Shown here: one piece after another, positions 1 through 9,904 of the stretch
Numbering within the stretch: position 1 is the stretch's first letter
How the letters are laid out: the number at the start of each line of letters is the position of its first letter
DNA from: Aquimarina sp. Aq78
GTDB lineage: Bacteria; Bacteroidota; Bacteroidia; Flavobacteriales; Flavobacteriaceae
Assembly: GCF_900299525.1 (NCBI RefSeq)
Contig: NZ_OMKA01000020.1
Coordinates: 62,001-126,000 of the forward strand
Direction: 5' to 3'
Length of the DNA: 64,000 nt
Program-made: the position numbers and the translations under genes
The notes under the pieces: generated by a model
Database searches by the model: none
What the model saw: the letters and a program-made list of their open reading frames with translations, nothing else
Told to the model about the DNA's origin: nothing

Positions 1-2
1 AA

Positions 3-1199
3 TTGTTTTCATATGTAAAAGAGACCAAACAGTTAAATCTTGAGATTGTTAGTCATATTGTTGGTTGTTACAAACAAGGCGCTATAGAAATTGCAATAGA
101 AGTCATAATGAATATAACAGATTATACCACTATTGCACATTACAAAGAGGCTTTTGCATTAGAAAAGGTTATTCAACATTTTAATATGAAGCACCATAAT
201 GTTCGTGGAGCCGCAGAAGAAGCATTTGAATCCATTGCAGAGCAATTGGGATTGACCTATTTTGAACTGAAAGATAAGATGATGCCAGATTTCGATTTTA
301 TAAATAAAGAAAAAGTAATAAATAACAGGTATATCATATTTATAGGTCCACAGCTTAAGTTTAGTGTTAAAAATCTACAAGGAAAACAACTAAAATCAAT
401 TACCAAAGTATCTAAAGATATCAAGAAAATGTTGGAAAATCTAAACACCACACTTAAGCAAACAATACAACATTTTAGGTATAGTTTAGAGAATTACCTA
501 GTTATACAAAGGTTTTGGAAAGGAAAGGATTGGAAAAAATTCTTTCTAAACCACCCTATTGCTTTTGCTTGTGGTCAGACTCTGATTTGGCAACAGAATG
601 ATGAGAGTACCTTTACTATAACAGCAAGTGGTGAGTTAAAAAACCATAAACAACAACTCCTGGACATTAGCTATAATGACCAAATACGGTTGGTACATCC
701 TATTTTTATAGGTGCTAAAATAAAAATGAAATGGAAAGAATATTTCGAGAGTCAAAAAATAATTCCAGTTATCCAACAATTAGATAGGAATATAATCCAA
801 CTTCCTAAAAAATTATATAAAGTAACATTATCCAGAAGTTTTGAAAACAGAACCTTACCTGCAGGAAAATTTAAAAACAGAGCACAAAAAAGAGGCTGGA
901 AAAAAGGAAGTATTGGGGGCGGCGGAAGTATTTTATCCTATAAAAAAGCTTTTAAGGAAGGTAGAATAGAAGTTTTTATAGAAACTGATAATTTGCAAAT
1001 TCAAGGGATGTTTGATGAAGAAATGGTTTTAGGAAGGTGCTTTTTCACGCCATTGGGGTTTGTTCAAACCGATAGCTTTTGGTTTTCAGAACCCAGAAAT
1101 GAAACAGATAATCGTCTTATCACATTACGGGATGTTCCTAAAGTTATTTATTCTGAAGCAATGAATGACCTGAAAGAAATCATGAATGACGTTTCATGA
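3..1199 (+). CDS. DUF4132 domain protein, C-terminal part (5' end outside window)
   Basis: The frame is open from the window edge. The first possible codon is a TTG at the edge, so the true start almost certainly lies upstream. The 398 visible residues have no signal peptide or membrane segment. The block from about residue 215 (LVHPIFIGAKIKMKWKEYF followed by a Q-rich stretch) to the end resembles the C-terminal DUF4132 region of MolR/YehI-like proteins, whose biochemical role is unknown. The gene converges on an AAA ATPase on the other strand, with about 130 bp between the stops. DUF4132 genes can occur near AAA ATPases, so a link is possible but inferred. The family call rests on pattern recognition only. 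Confidence 0.55.
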   Translation: MFSYVKETKQLNLEIVSHIVGCYKQGAIEIAIEVIMNITDYTTIAHYKEAFALEKVIQHFNMKHHNVRGAAEEAFESIAEQLGLTYFELKDKMMPDFDFINKEKVINNRYIIFIGPQLKFSVKNLQGKQLKSITKVSKDIKKMLENLNTTLKQTIQHFRYSLENYLVIQRFWKGKDWKKFFLNHPIAFACGQTLIWQQNDESTFTITASGELKNHKQQLLDISYNDQIRLVHPIFIGAKIKMKWKEYFESQKIIPVIQQLDRNIIQLPKKLYKVTLSRSFENRTLPAGKFKNRAQKRGWKKGSIGGGGSILSYKKAFKEGRIEVFIETDNLQIQGMFDEEMVLGRCFFTPLGFVQTDSFWFSEPRNETDNRLITLRDVPKVIYSEAMNDLKEIMNDVS

Positions 1200-1329
1200 A
1201 TAAAAATCAAATTTACAAATAGAGATCAGAAAGCTTTTTGGAACTAAAATAACAAAGGAATAAGTATTTGGGATCATCAATTCTCACAACTTTTACTTAC
1301 AAATCCAATAGAAACCTATACATACACCG

Positions 1330-2793
1330 TTACTCTTCTTCTTCGAAAAGAATAATTTCTTTTACTGTTTTTAATATTTCTGGAATATCTTCTTCGGTCA
1401 AAGTCATCAATATTTCTTCAGTAATCGGAGTTATCGAAACAATTCTATTGGCTTGGCGTTCTATAATTTTTTCGAACAGATTTCGTATTGTTCTTGCATT
1501 TCCAAAACCTCTGTGTCTCTTTTCATATATTCTATCGAGGATTTCCATTAGTTTTTCTTCGGCATCTTCGGTAAGTATAAAATCGGCTTTTTTTGCAAAA
1601 AGCTTAAAAATGCTTAACAATGCTTCGGCAGTAAAATGATCAAACTCAAAATATCTATTAAATCGAGATTGAAGCCCTGGATTAGTTTGTATAAATTCCT
1701 GCATTTCATCTGGATACCCAGCTACAACAATGACTAAATCATCCCGCTGATCTTCCATTCGCTTTAGTAGAACTTCTATCGCTTCGCTTCCAAAATCATT
1801 AAACCCGCCAGAAGTAAGTGAATATGCCTCATCGATAAACAAAACACCACCAATAGCTGATTTTATAATTTCGTCTGCTTTGATTGCTGTCTGCCCTACA
1901 TAACCTGCTACCATACCTGCTCTATCTGTTTCTACCAAATGTCCTTTCTCTAGGTAACCAAGGTGTTTATATATTCTTCCCAGCATACGTGCAACTGTAG
2001 TTTTACCTGTACCAGGAGGCCCCATAAAAACAGCATGTAAAGAATTAGAAGAGGTTTTTAACCCTTTTTCTTTTCTTATTTTTTGAATCTTTAAAAAATT
2101 CGTAAGGTCTTCAATATTCTTTTTGATATCCTTAAGACCAATAAGTTCATTAAGTTCCTGAAGTACAATCTCGAGCGTATCATTTTCTGGCACTTCATTA
2201 TATCCAGCTTTTTTCACAACTATTTTTGGATGGTTTGTCTTATGTGATACCCGTTTTAAAAAATCTCGTTCTTTCTCTGTAATTATTCCATCTGCATTAA
2301 CGATCAATGAAGCTATTCTACTTAGAAACGAACCTATACTTAGTAATTGGTCACTTTTGAATTTTGCCAAAATAACAGGTAAGGCAAATTCGGTTTTAAC
2401 CTCATCAATAGGTTCAAAAAAAGAGGTGTTTCTAACAGTAGTAACATTTTTACTAAACTGAGATGATAAAGGAAGTTCATTAAGCTTTTTTAGATCATAA
2501 GCTTTACTTAAATCTTTACCTTGTAATTTTTCATAAAAATAAACCAGAATAAATTTCACTTTTGCTGATACTTTGGCGGTGTCAACATGTATATCTTCAA
2601 AATCATCAAATACCTTAACAATATCATGTAAAAGGATATGCTCTGCTTTATAATTCACACCTCGAAAACCATCATCTATAATAGTAGTAACTGTGTTTCT
2701 AAATTCTTTATTTGTATTTAAATTTTGACAAATTGCCAATGCTTTATTTCCTTCTTTTTTAAGGATGTCAAGATATGCTGAAGAAATTTCCAA
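1330..2793 (-). CDS. AAA+ ATPase of the CbbX/SpoVK type with an N-terminal TerB-like region
   Basis: Cytosolic 487-residue ATPase. Residues 1-200 form a helical region holding VNADGIITEKERDFL near 165-179, the acidic signature of TerB/DjlA-like domains. The AAA+ module follows: Walker A GPPGTGKT at 258-265, Walker B LFIDEA near 318-323, and an arginine-finger region with NPGLQSRFNRYF. Similarity is to CbbX (rubisco activase) and SpoVK, but there is no rubisco here, so the client is unknown. The start is TTG: no ATG lies early in the frame, and AGGGGG sits a few bases upstream as a Shine-Dalgarno-like site. It is a single gene convergent with the DUF4132 gene. Confidence 0.8.
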   Translation of the reverse strand: MEISSAYLDILKKEGNKALAICQNLNTNKEFRNTVTTIIDDGFRGVNYKAEHILLHDIVKVFDDFEDIHVDTAKVSAKVKFILVYFYEKLQGKDLSKAYDLKKLNELPLSSQFSKNVTTVRNTSFFEPIDEVKTEFALPVILAKFKSDQLLSIGSFLSRIASLIVNADGIITEKERDFLKRVSHKTNHPKIVVKKAGYNEVPENDTLEIVLQELNELIGLKDIKKNIEDLTNFLKIQKIRKEKGLKTSSNSLHAVFMGPPGTGKTTVARMLGRIYKHLGYLEKGHLVETDRAGMVAGYVGQTAIKADEIIKSAIGGVLFIDEAYSLTSGGFNDFGSEAIEVLLKRMEDQRDDLVIVVAGYPDEMQEFIQTNPGLQSRFNRYFEFDHFTAEALLSIFKLFAKKADFILTEDAEEKLMEILDRIYEKRHRGFGNARTIRNLFEKIIERQANRIVSITPITEEILMTLTEEDIPEILKTVKEIILFEEEE

Positions 2794-2940
2794 TACCCCC
2801 TGGTTTTTTTAAATAAATGTATACTACTTTTTGATTCTTTTTACCAAAGATAATGAACTGATCCATAATATTACGTTATCCTCTATTCTCTAACCATACT
2901 TACTGGTAAAACCTCAGTAACGTAAAACATAGTATTTCAT

Positions 2941-4770
2941 TTAAAATGGAATGGTGAAGTAAAAGGTACTTCCACTTTTTACTTTGGATGTAAGCCATAT
3001 TTTACCTCCGTGAGCTTCTACGATTTTTTTACAATGAGCCAAACCAATACCTGTGCCTTCATATTGATCTCTAGAATGTAACCTTTGAAAAATTGCAAAT
3101 ATTCGTTCCTGGTGCTCTTCTGGTATCCCAATACCATTATCTTTTACTGAGAATTGCCAAAAACCTTTTGATACATCTTCTGGGTCACTTTTTTTGACAC
3201 ATGTAATCTCTATTTCAGGAATAGTACCTGAAGCATTAAATTTAATACCATTACTAATAAGGTTTTGAAACAATAATCGAAACTCTATTTCTGAACCTCT
3301 AACTACTGGTAAATTCTCCATTCTAATTTTTGTCCCTGTTTTCTCGAGAACAACTTTTAGATCCTTTTTTAATTCTTGTATAACGGTAGCACAATCAACA
3401 TTATCATACTCTTTACTTCTTCCTAATCTGGAATATTCTAATAGAGCATCAATCAGTTTTTTCATCCTTACACTTGCATCTTTAATAAAGGTCATGCTCT
3501 CTTTTCCTGCTTCATCAAAGTTTTCTCCATAATCTTCGGCTAATAACCCTATAAAACTCGATATTGTATTAAGAGGTTCCTGGAGATCGTGACTTGCTAT
3601 ATATGCAAATTGTTCTAACTCTTTATTTTTTGCCTCCAACTCTACAGATTGATTATAAATCTCAAGGTTTTTATCCTCTAACTCTTTATTATATTTCTTC
3701 TTAGCCAGGTAATTTCTATAAATAAAAAAACTAACGAAAAAAGTAAGAAGCACCAGAACAATGAGTAAAAAGTTTACTTTTTTATGAGCATCAAGTTCTG
3801 AAGCTTGCTGGTTTAATACACGCTCCTGTTCCTTGATCTTTTCTTTCTGCTCTCCAAGAAATTCATTTTGCATGCTAATTTCCTGGTTGCTTTGTATAAT
3901 TTTTTCTTCCTGACTTTTTATAAAAGCAACTTGCTCCTGGATGTTTTTTTCGAGTTCCCTTTCGATTACAACCTTTTCTTTATATTTTTTTTGTTGTATT
4001 TCACTCTCAGTATAAAGGCTTTCTATCTTTTTATTTCTTTGGTTAATTTCTCCTTCCTTACTGTCAATTTTTTCTAATTGATCTGTTATTTTTTCTTCCT
4101 GAGATTGTATTTTCTGTTCTTTATCTTTTAATATAGCCTCTTGTTTATCTTTATCCTCTTGTACTTTGTTTAAGGTTTTTTCTGTTTTTCGGTATAAGCG
4201 TTTCCATTTTTCTGAAGAAGTAATAGCATGTTTTCCTAACGAAGAAGCAATAGTAAACCCTTCTTTTTCTATTCTGCTTTCATTAATCTCATACTCAAAA
4301 GAATCCCCTACATTAACCATATTAATCATAGAGGCATTAAAATTATAATCCTCTCCTACAAGCATTATGTTTTTTCCCGAGATCTTACTTAGGATATAAT
4401 GCATATCATAGTTATACTTATGATTTACATATAATAACTGAATATCTTTTACATTCTTAACAAATTGAAATCGAACAATCTCTACAGGTTTACCTTGGAT
4501 CTTACGCCTTAGGGACATGGCTTTCAGATCTAGTATTGTTCGATCAGGTCCCAGTACGCCTATTTTAAAGTTTGGTTGTTCTTCTATAATTGGCCAACCT
4601 ATTTGCTGCGCGAAGTTAAAAACAAATATGGCACGCTGTAATCTTTTTACTTCTTCATTACTTGTTTCCTGAGCTTTTATTTTTAACGAAAAACTCATTG
4701 CAATAACGCATAAGAATATAGCCATCAAATTAGTATATGCTGTCGATATATATTGACGCCTATACATCAT
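2941..4770 (-). CDS. Hybrid-periplasmic sensor histidine kinase with YfiR-like N-terminal domain
   Basis: 609 residues. After a signal/anchor segment (about 12-33) comes a YfiR/HmsC-like (DUF4154) periplasmic domain at about 40-185. A long heptad-rich coiled coil follows (about 195-330), then one membrane helix (332-351), a HisKA domain with phospho-acceptor His394 in ASHDLQEP, and a HATPase domain with N box NLISNGIKFN, G1 DNGIGIP and G2 GTGIGLAHC. Its ATG overlaps the stop of the upstream TonB receptor gene as ATGA, so the two are translationally coupled. YfiR proteins in other bacteria inhibit a diguanylate cyclase. Here the domain is fused directly to a kinase, suggesting that it senses a periplasmic signal connected with the receptor (inferred). 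Confidence 0.88.
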   Translation of the reverse strand: MMYRRQYISTAYTNLMAIFLCVIAMSFSLKIKAQETSNEEVKRLQRAIFVFNFAQQIGWPIIEEQPNFKIGVLGPDRTILDLKAMSLRRKIQGKPVEIVRFQFVKNVKDIQLLYVNHKYNYDMHYILSKISGKNIMLVGEDYNFNASMINMVNVGDSFEYEINESRIEKEGFTIASSLGKHAITSSEKWKRLYRKTEKTLNKVQEDKDKQEAILKDKEQKIQSQEEKITDQLEKIDSKEGEINQRNKKIESLYTESEIQQKKYKEKVVIERELEKNIQEQVAFIKSQEEKIIQSNQEISMQNEFLGEQKEKIKEQERVLNQQASELDAHKKVNFLLIVLVLLTFFVSFFIYRNYLAKKKYNKELEDKNLEIYNQSVELEAKNKELEQFAYIASHDLQEPLNTISSFIGLLAEDYGENFDEAGKESMTFIKDASVRMKKLIDALLEYSRLGRSKEYDNVDCATVIQELKKDLKVVLEKTGTKIRMENLPVVRGSEIEFRLLFQNLISNGIKFNASGTIPEIEITCVKKSDPEDVSKGFWQFSVKDNGIGIPEEHQERIFAIFQRLHSRDQYEGTGIGLAHCKKIVEAHGGKIWLTSKVKSGSTFYFTIPF

Positions 4771-7475
4771 AATCTAAGTAACAGTCTTACATAATAATTC
4801 GATCCATTAACACCAAACTGCTGCACTCTCCTACTATACATAAAGTTTCCATCTTCTGTATTAGCGGCATGTTTATGTTTATCTGGATAGACATTAAAAA
4901 CATTATTTCCTCCCAGAGTACATTTTATATAATCATTAATCTGATATGATATTGCAATATCTGTTACGAGTTTAGGAGAAAACACCTGATCTCTAGATTC
5001 TATATTTCCTGTAAAATCATTTACCACCCAATTTACAGAATCTCCATCATTTGGGTGAATAAATTTAACCTTTCCAAAAAGTGTATTCACTACCTGAAAT
5101 CCAAACTGCTCAAAATCATAAGAAAGCAATGAATTTATTTTATAATTTGGTTGTGCAAACTCTACTCTGGCGATTTCTTCTCTGTTAAACAGTACTTCTT
5201 CTTGTCCTTGTAATGTTTGTGAAACTTTAATTGGACCTTTTACCTTGGTCTTAGTAAAATTACCTGCCAATGAAGCATTAAATTCTCCTGTACCAAGAGT
5301 TGTTTTAAAAAATAATGATAGATCAACACCAGATGTTCTGGAATCTATTGCATTTGTAAAGAATTGAGCAGCACCAACATTAAAAGGCTCCAGTATTTCC
5401 TCATACCCTTCTGCAAATCTTCCTGAAAGAACAATTCTATCCTGTATATTAATTAAATAATAATCAAAACTAAAAGTAATATTATCGTTTAGTTTTCCAC
5501 TGAAACCAGTATTAAAATGACTAGATAATTCGGGTTTTAATTTTCTGATATCAAAAGCTTCTGTAGCAACAGCACTTTCGTTATTAAAGGTACCGACTTG
5601 TACACTTTCTCCATTAATAAACTGTGTACTTATATTCTGGAAAAATACCTGGTGAAGAGAAGGCGCTCTAAATCCTGTAGAAAACCCTGCTCTTATGCTA
5701 ATTTCATCTCTAACCCTATATCTACCTGACAATTTCCAGATCGCCTGACCTCCAAAATCATTATATGCTTCATATCTGGCTGCTCCTCTAACTAAAAGTT
5801 TCTCTGTTATATTTGCTTCTATATCCAGATAACCAGAGCTATTTGTCCTAAAACGATTTAATGCATTTTCTGGCTGAAAACCAGGAAAAACTTGTGCCCC
5901 AACAATTCTAGGCAATTCTATTCCCAAAGTATTGGTATATGTACTTCCTCCATCAATAAAAGAAGCTTCTTCTCCTGCAACTATTTCATAATTCTCTACT
6001 CTTAGTTCTGCTCCAAAAGCTACATTTACCCCCTCAAGCCAATCAAATGTTCTTGAAAGATCAAGGTTTGTTGTATTTTGCTTGTAGATAAACCCTCCTG
6101 CATAAAAAGTTCTGGGGGATGTTACTCCTAAGGAGGCATTATTAGAATTATTTACAGTATAATCTAATCTATTAACCCCGATAGAGTGGCTAAAATCTAC
6201 ATTCCATTCGTTTTTAATTCCTCTTATTCCTCCGGTAATTGCATCATCCTGAATATCGGTAAGGATTTCTGGAGAAAAACCATTTGGGAATAACTCTAAA
6301 ACTACCCTGTTTTGATCTTTAGGAAAACGATAGAATCCCTTTGATGTTCCTTCTCTGTAGTTTCTACCACCATGCATATAAAATGTTGCATAGTCAGACA
6401 TTATTATTTCACCATTAAATGATAACGCAAGGTTCTGGGTTTCTGCGCTTCCGATTTCCATTACTCGTTTGTTAGAATACCCTGTCTGCGCAAAAAAATT
6501 ATTTTCCTCGATTAGCGCTTGATCAGTTGTTATATCATTAGAATATACTGTACCTGTATAGTCTCCGGATCTGTTTATAGATTCTCTATCTCTATATTCT
6601 GCTGTAACATTTATATACCCTTCTTTTCCTATTTTTAATCCAAAATTTGCAGAAGAATACACATTAAGCCCATCCCCCTCGGTGTTTATTGCTACTCTAT
6701 TATCGAGTTGAATAATTTCTGTTTGTTTTTTCAGGATAATATTAATTACTCCCGCAATAGCATCAGAACCATATTGAGAGGTCGCCCCATCTCGTAATAT
6801 TTCGATACGCTCTATTGATGCTATGGGTATTGCATTAAAATCAGTCCCTACCGATCCTCTACCCACAGTACCATTTACATTTAATAAAGAACTATTATGC
6901 CTGCGCTTACCATTAACCAACACAAGCACCTGATCTGGTCCTAATCCTCTAAGTGTTGCTGGATCTATATGATCTGTACCATCTGCTATTGTTTGATGTG
7001 TAGAATGAAAAGAAGGAATCAAATAATGAAGAATGTGACTCAATTCTACCTGAGAAGAATTTGTTAACTGTTGTGGTGAAATAATATCTACAGCCGCTGT
7101 ATTCTTTAATATTGATTTTGGCTTGGCCCGTGATCCCAAAGAAACCGGTTGATCTATTGAGAATCCCGTTTCCAGAACAAAATCCACCTTTGCAGTATCT
7201 CCAACCTTAACCTGTACTGTTTTAGAAACAGAAGTATACATCACAAATTCTGAAGTAACTATATACTCTCCCTCATCAACATCAAAGCTATAATTACCAT
7301 TAACATCTGTTGTTGTATTTTTATCTGTACCTTCTATAACTAACCTAGCTCCTGGTAGATTACCAAATTGGTCAGAAACATTACCTGATATAACTGCCCT
7401 TGATTGAGAAAATGCTCCAGAAATAAAACAAAGAAATAGTAAACCAGTAAGGTATAACCTATACTGAATTAACAA
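4767..7475 (-). CDS. TonB-dependent outer-membrane receptor with carboxypeptidase-like regulatory domain
   Basis: 902 residues. Signal peptide 1-23 ends in GAFSQ. A CarboxypepD_reg-like beta domain (about 27-105) precedes the plug (about 120-250, with LRGLGPDQVLVLVNGKRR and DAIAGVINIILKK), followed by a 22-strand-type barrel. The domain order matches iron/vitamin-type receptors rather than SusC, and no SusD gene is adjacent. The start is TTG: an in-frame stop lies upstream without any ATG, and starting later would remove the signal peptide. It is the first gene of a two-gene operon with the YfiR-type kinase, overlapping it by 4 bp. Substrate unknown. Confidence 0.9.
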   Translation of the reverse strand: MLIQYRLYLTGLLFLCFISGAFSQSRAVISGNVSDQFGNLPGARLVIEGTDKNTTTDVNGNYSFDVDEGEYIVTSEFVMYTSVSKTVQVKVGDTAKVDFVLETGFSIDQPVSLGSRAKPKSILKNTAAVDIISPQQLTNSSQVELSHILHYLIPSFHSTHQTIADGTDHIDPATLRGLGPDQVLVLVNGKRRHNSSLLNVNGTVGRGSVGTDFNAIPIASIERIEILRDGATSQYGSDAIAGVINIILKKQTEIIQLDNRVAINTEGDGLNVYSSANFGLKIGKEGYINVTAEYRDRESINRSGDYTGTVYSNDITTDQALIEENNFFAQTGYSNKRVMEIGSAETQNLALSFNGEIIMSDYATFYMHGGRNYREGTSKGFYRFPKDQNRVVLELFPNGFSPEILTDIQDDAITGGIRGIKNEWNVDFSHSIGVNRLDYTVNNSNNASLGVTSPRTFYAGGFIYKQNTTNLDLSRTFDWLEGVNVAFGAELRVENYEIVAGEEASFIDGGSTYTNTLGIELPRIVGAQVFPGFQPENALNRFRTNSSGYLDIEANITEKLLVRGAARYEAYNDFGGQAIWKLSGRYRVRDEISIRAGFSTGFRAPSLHQVFFQNISTQFINGESVQVGTFNNESAVATEAFDIRKLKPELSSHFNTGFSGKLNDNITFSFDYYLINIQDRIVLSGRFAEGYEEILEPFNVGAAQFFTNAIDSRTSGVDLSLFFKTTLGTGEFNASLAGNFTKTKVKGPIKVSQTLQGQEEVLFNREEIARVEFAQPNYKINSLLSYDFEQFGFQVVNTLFGKVKFIHPNDGDSVNWVVNDFTGNIESRDQVFSPKLVTDIAISYQINDYIKCTLGGNNVFNVYPDKHKHAANTEDGNFMYSRRVQQFGVNGSNYYVRLLLRL

Positions 7476-7608
7476 AATAGGAGGTTTTTTTTTAGTTTGT
7501 GCTTTAATATGTTTACTTATTTAGATTTTAAATAGATTGCTTTGTGTGTATCCAAAACTATCATAAGTTCATTCAAAATACAAATATATATGGGGGCAAT
7601 ATCTGAAG

Positions 7609-8043
7609 TTATATAATCTTTTTATATGATTCTGAGCAAGAATCCAACTCTGACCGTTTAAAATACGTTGTCACAATCCTGCATACACTCTCTTTAGTCA
7701 ACATTTTTTGTGCGTATTCTTTTATTTCCAAAATACGCTCTGCTCTTTCTTCATCTTCCTTACTTAACTCTGTTCCCAGCATAAGTATTATAATAGATCC
7801 CTTATATTTATCATCTAATTGCTGATATTCGGTAATAAATTCCCAACCATCCATAACAGGCATATTAATATCCAAAAATATAATTTCAGGAATAATTTCG
7901 GATTGGATAAGATCTAACGCTTGTTTTCCATTTTCTGCAATAAAAACCTCTTCTACACACTGTACTTTTTCTATAATTGTTTTATTAAAAAAGTTAGTTG
8001 CTTTACTATCATCAATGAGAAGAAAACGTTTTAATTTTTTCAT
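7609..8043 (-). CDS. Stand-alone receiver-domain protein, degenerate switch residue
   Basis: 144 residues, a single CheY-like receiver with no output domain. The acidic pair (IDDSKATNFF) and phospho-acceptor Asp58 in FLDINMPVMDGWEF are present, and Lys113 is conserved. In an ungapped comparison with the neighbouring receiver, the Ser/Thr switch position is Gly90, and the Pro after the Lys is Met. Signalling may therefore be altered. I chose the ATG at 8043 over a TTG two codons earlier; it lies two bases after the stop of the upstream receiver gene. It probably acts with the nearby YfiR-type kinase or as a phosphate sink (inferred). Confidence 0.85.
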   Translation of the reverse strand: MKKLKRFLLIDDSKATNFFNKTIIEKVQCVEEVFIAENGKQALDLIQSEIIPEIIFLDINMPVMDGWEFITEYQQLDDKYKGSIIILMLGTELSKEDEERAERILEIKEYAQKMLTKESVCRIVTTYFKRSELDSCSESYKKII

Positions 8044-8045
8044 AA

Positions 8046-8450
8046 TCAAAAATGGTTTTTTAGCACATCATCCAATAAATCCATAGATAAAGGTTTATTG
8101 ATAAAGTCATCGACCGAATGATTTTTGGCAGATGCTCTTACATCGTCTGGATTAGAAGATGTTGATAACAAAATCACTTTAATATCAGCTGTTACTTTTT
8201 GATCCAGCTTAGAAAACTCGGTCAAAAATTCCCACCCATTCATTGCAGGCATATTGATATCCAAAAAAATAAGGTCAGGTTTTATTGCTGTATTATTCTC
8301 TACAGCATTAAGATAATCTAGAGCCGCCAAACCACTTTGTACAGTATTAACCTGATAAAAGTCTTCGTGTTTGGTAACAACTCTTTCGTTAAAGAAATTT
8401 GTAGCCTTGTCATCATCTATAAGCAAGACACAATTCACCAATGTATTCAT
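8046..8450 (-). CDS. Stand-alone CheY-like response regulator
   Basis: 134 residues, one receiver domain only. Acidic residues are in LLIDDDKATNFF, the phospho-acceptor is Asp64 in FLDINMPAMNGWEF, the switch residue is Ser96 in ILLSTSS, and Lys119 is in INKP. All key residues are intact. It is the first gene of a pair with the degenerate receiver downstream (two bases between them), about 130 bp upstream of the TonB receptor gene on the same strand. Receivers of this NFFNE type are common in Bacteroidota and usually partner hybrid or PAS kinases. Confidence 0.88.
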   Translation of the reverse strand: MNTLVNCVLLIDDDKATNFFNERVVTKHEDFYQVNTVQSGLAALDYLNAVENNTAIKPDLIFLDINMPAMNGWEFLTEFSKLDQKVTADIKVILLSTSSNPDDVRASAKNHSVDDFINKPLSMDLLDDVLKNHF

Positions 8451-8655
8451 TTAATTTCCCAATTACATTCAAAGGAAATAAACTTATTTGATATGGCCAT
8501 AACAAAACTAAATTTTATGAAATAGTTTTCGTTTAACAACACAAATTTAACGGTGAAATGTATTCTCTAAAATTAATTTTCTGAAATAAAGCATTTTATG
8601 CTTTAAAAAAACTAATACAAAAACGCGTAGTTTTAACTAAATTTTAGATCAATAA

Positions 8656-8696
8656 AAACATAGCCACTTATTTCTTAAAAATAAGTGGCTATGTTT
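8656..8696. terminator. Strong hairpin terminator
   Basis: Perfect 18-bp inverted repeat (left arm begins AAACATAGCCACTTATTT, five-base loop). It lies just 3' of the secreted T9SS protein gene on the minus strand, with A/T tracts on both sides, so it can act in both directions. It separates that gene from the receiver-protein pair. Confidence 0.8.
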
Positions 8697-8717
8697 AAGC
8701 TTATGTGGTCTGTTTTT

Positions 8718-9482
8718 TTATTCTATAATAAGCTTTTCGAACTCTTTTTTTCCTCCCGATTCTACCTGAACCAAATAAAACCCTGGTTTCAATTTATATG
8801 AATTGAATTCGAAAACATATTCTGTATTTCCTACTTTTATATCTTCAAGTATTTTTCTCTTATCTACCAAATCAAAGATTTGTATTAATACAGGTAATGG
8901 CTTAACAGAAGAGACATTCACACTAAATCTACCGTTTGGTGATGGATTGGGATAAATTGAAGTTTCAAATAACTTTGATTCGTTACCCGATAGCACACTT
9001 AATAACTCTTTATCATCTGTCAAAACAATATTCTCATTCGATTTATTAGCATCTATGCTTTGAGCAACAGTTATAGTTGCATAACCACTATTTATTCTCT
9101 GTTCGTAGATTTCATTTTTTGTAAATTCTTTGTAAAAAGACGGAGAACTAACACTTACTAATTTTTGACTTCTTCTACTTCTGCATCTAAAAGCTTTTCT
9201 AATTCTAGAAACAGATTTAAACTTTACTCCCACCAAACGTTTATTCTCACTATATACCTGAGAAAAGGAATAATTTCTATTTATAAATCGTATTCCCTGT
9301 GAATTATTAAACAAGAAATCTTCAGAACCATCATCGAATATGGCCGTTATCGATTGTAAACCTTCTAATGATCCACAAGAAGATGGACCTGAACCGATAT
9401 ATCCACTTACGGTTAATTGGTAGTTCTGTGCAAATGTGGTAAATGTGATGGATAACATCACTAATAATAAAAATTTTCTCAT
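8718..9482 (-). CDS. Secreted protein with T9SS C-terminal sorting domain
   Basis: 254 residues. Signal peptide 1-18 (TFTTFAQ cleavage region). The middle (about 20-150) is a beta-rich region of unknown function containing a short Cys-Arg-Ser-Arg-Arg cluster (RKAFRCRSRRSQK). From about 178 there is a type A T9SS sorting domain: IYPNPSPNGRFSVNV, a central IFDL strand, LKPGFYLVQV, and an end at KLIIE. The product should be exported by Sec, then carried across the outer membrane by T9SS and surface-attached or released. The gene is monocistronic with its own terminator. No enzyme motif recognised. Confidence 0.82.
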   Translation of the reverse strand: MRKFLLLVMLSITFTTFAQNYQLTVSGYIGSGPSSCGSLEGLQSITAIFDDGSEDFLFNNSQGIRFINRNYSFSQVYSENKRLVGVKFKSVSRIRKAFRCRSRRSQKLVSVSSPSFYKEFTKNEIYEQRINSGYATITVAQSIDANKSNENIVLTDDKELLSVLSGNESKLFETSIYPNPSPNGRFSVNVSSVKPLPVLIQIFDLVDKRKILEDIKVGNTEYVFEFNSYKLKPGFYLVQVESGGKKEFEKLIIE

Positions 9483-9904
9483 GGTTTTAAGTTTTAAAAG
9501 TTATACTAAATTGATTTGCTTACTCTTTCATTACACTTCTCAAGATATGTCTATAATGTAATCTCATATCCTTCAGAAACTTCAAAAATACTTTGAAACT
9601 TTTATGAAGATTTCACTGTTTTCAGGGGTTTTCATATCTAGAGAAAAAAAATTATAACAACCTGATTATAAACAAAATCCTATTTTTTATTTTCTAAAAT
9701 GAAATAATAAACAAACCCTCTTCATCTACTAAAAATGAGGAAATTTTACCCTAATCTAAGATCAACAGAGTCGTATATGATTTAAAAAACCTATTTTCTA
9801 TTCAATATCAGTTTTGGCATACTTTTAATAAAGACTAAAAAAATAAATGTAAATTTGAAATACATTCAGGTAATAATACATCTGAAAACTACTGCAAGGG
9901 ATAT
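9483..9904. other. Divergent intergenic region with a candidate promoter element
   Basis: 422 bp between divergent genes. It is very AT-rich and has no coding potential. TAAATTTG at 9850-9857 matches the Bacteroidota -7 consensus TAnnTTTG and would serve the acyltransferase gene at 9905, but no TTTG is found at the expected spacing upstream, so the promoter call is weak. No repeat or RNA fold stands out. Confidence 0.35.

Noticed and set aside
1268-1639. 123-codon plus-strand frame
   Set aside because: It is antisense to the AAA ATPase gene, which has clear motifs.
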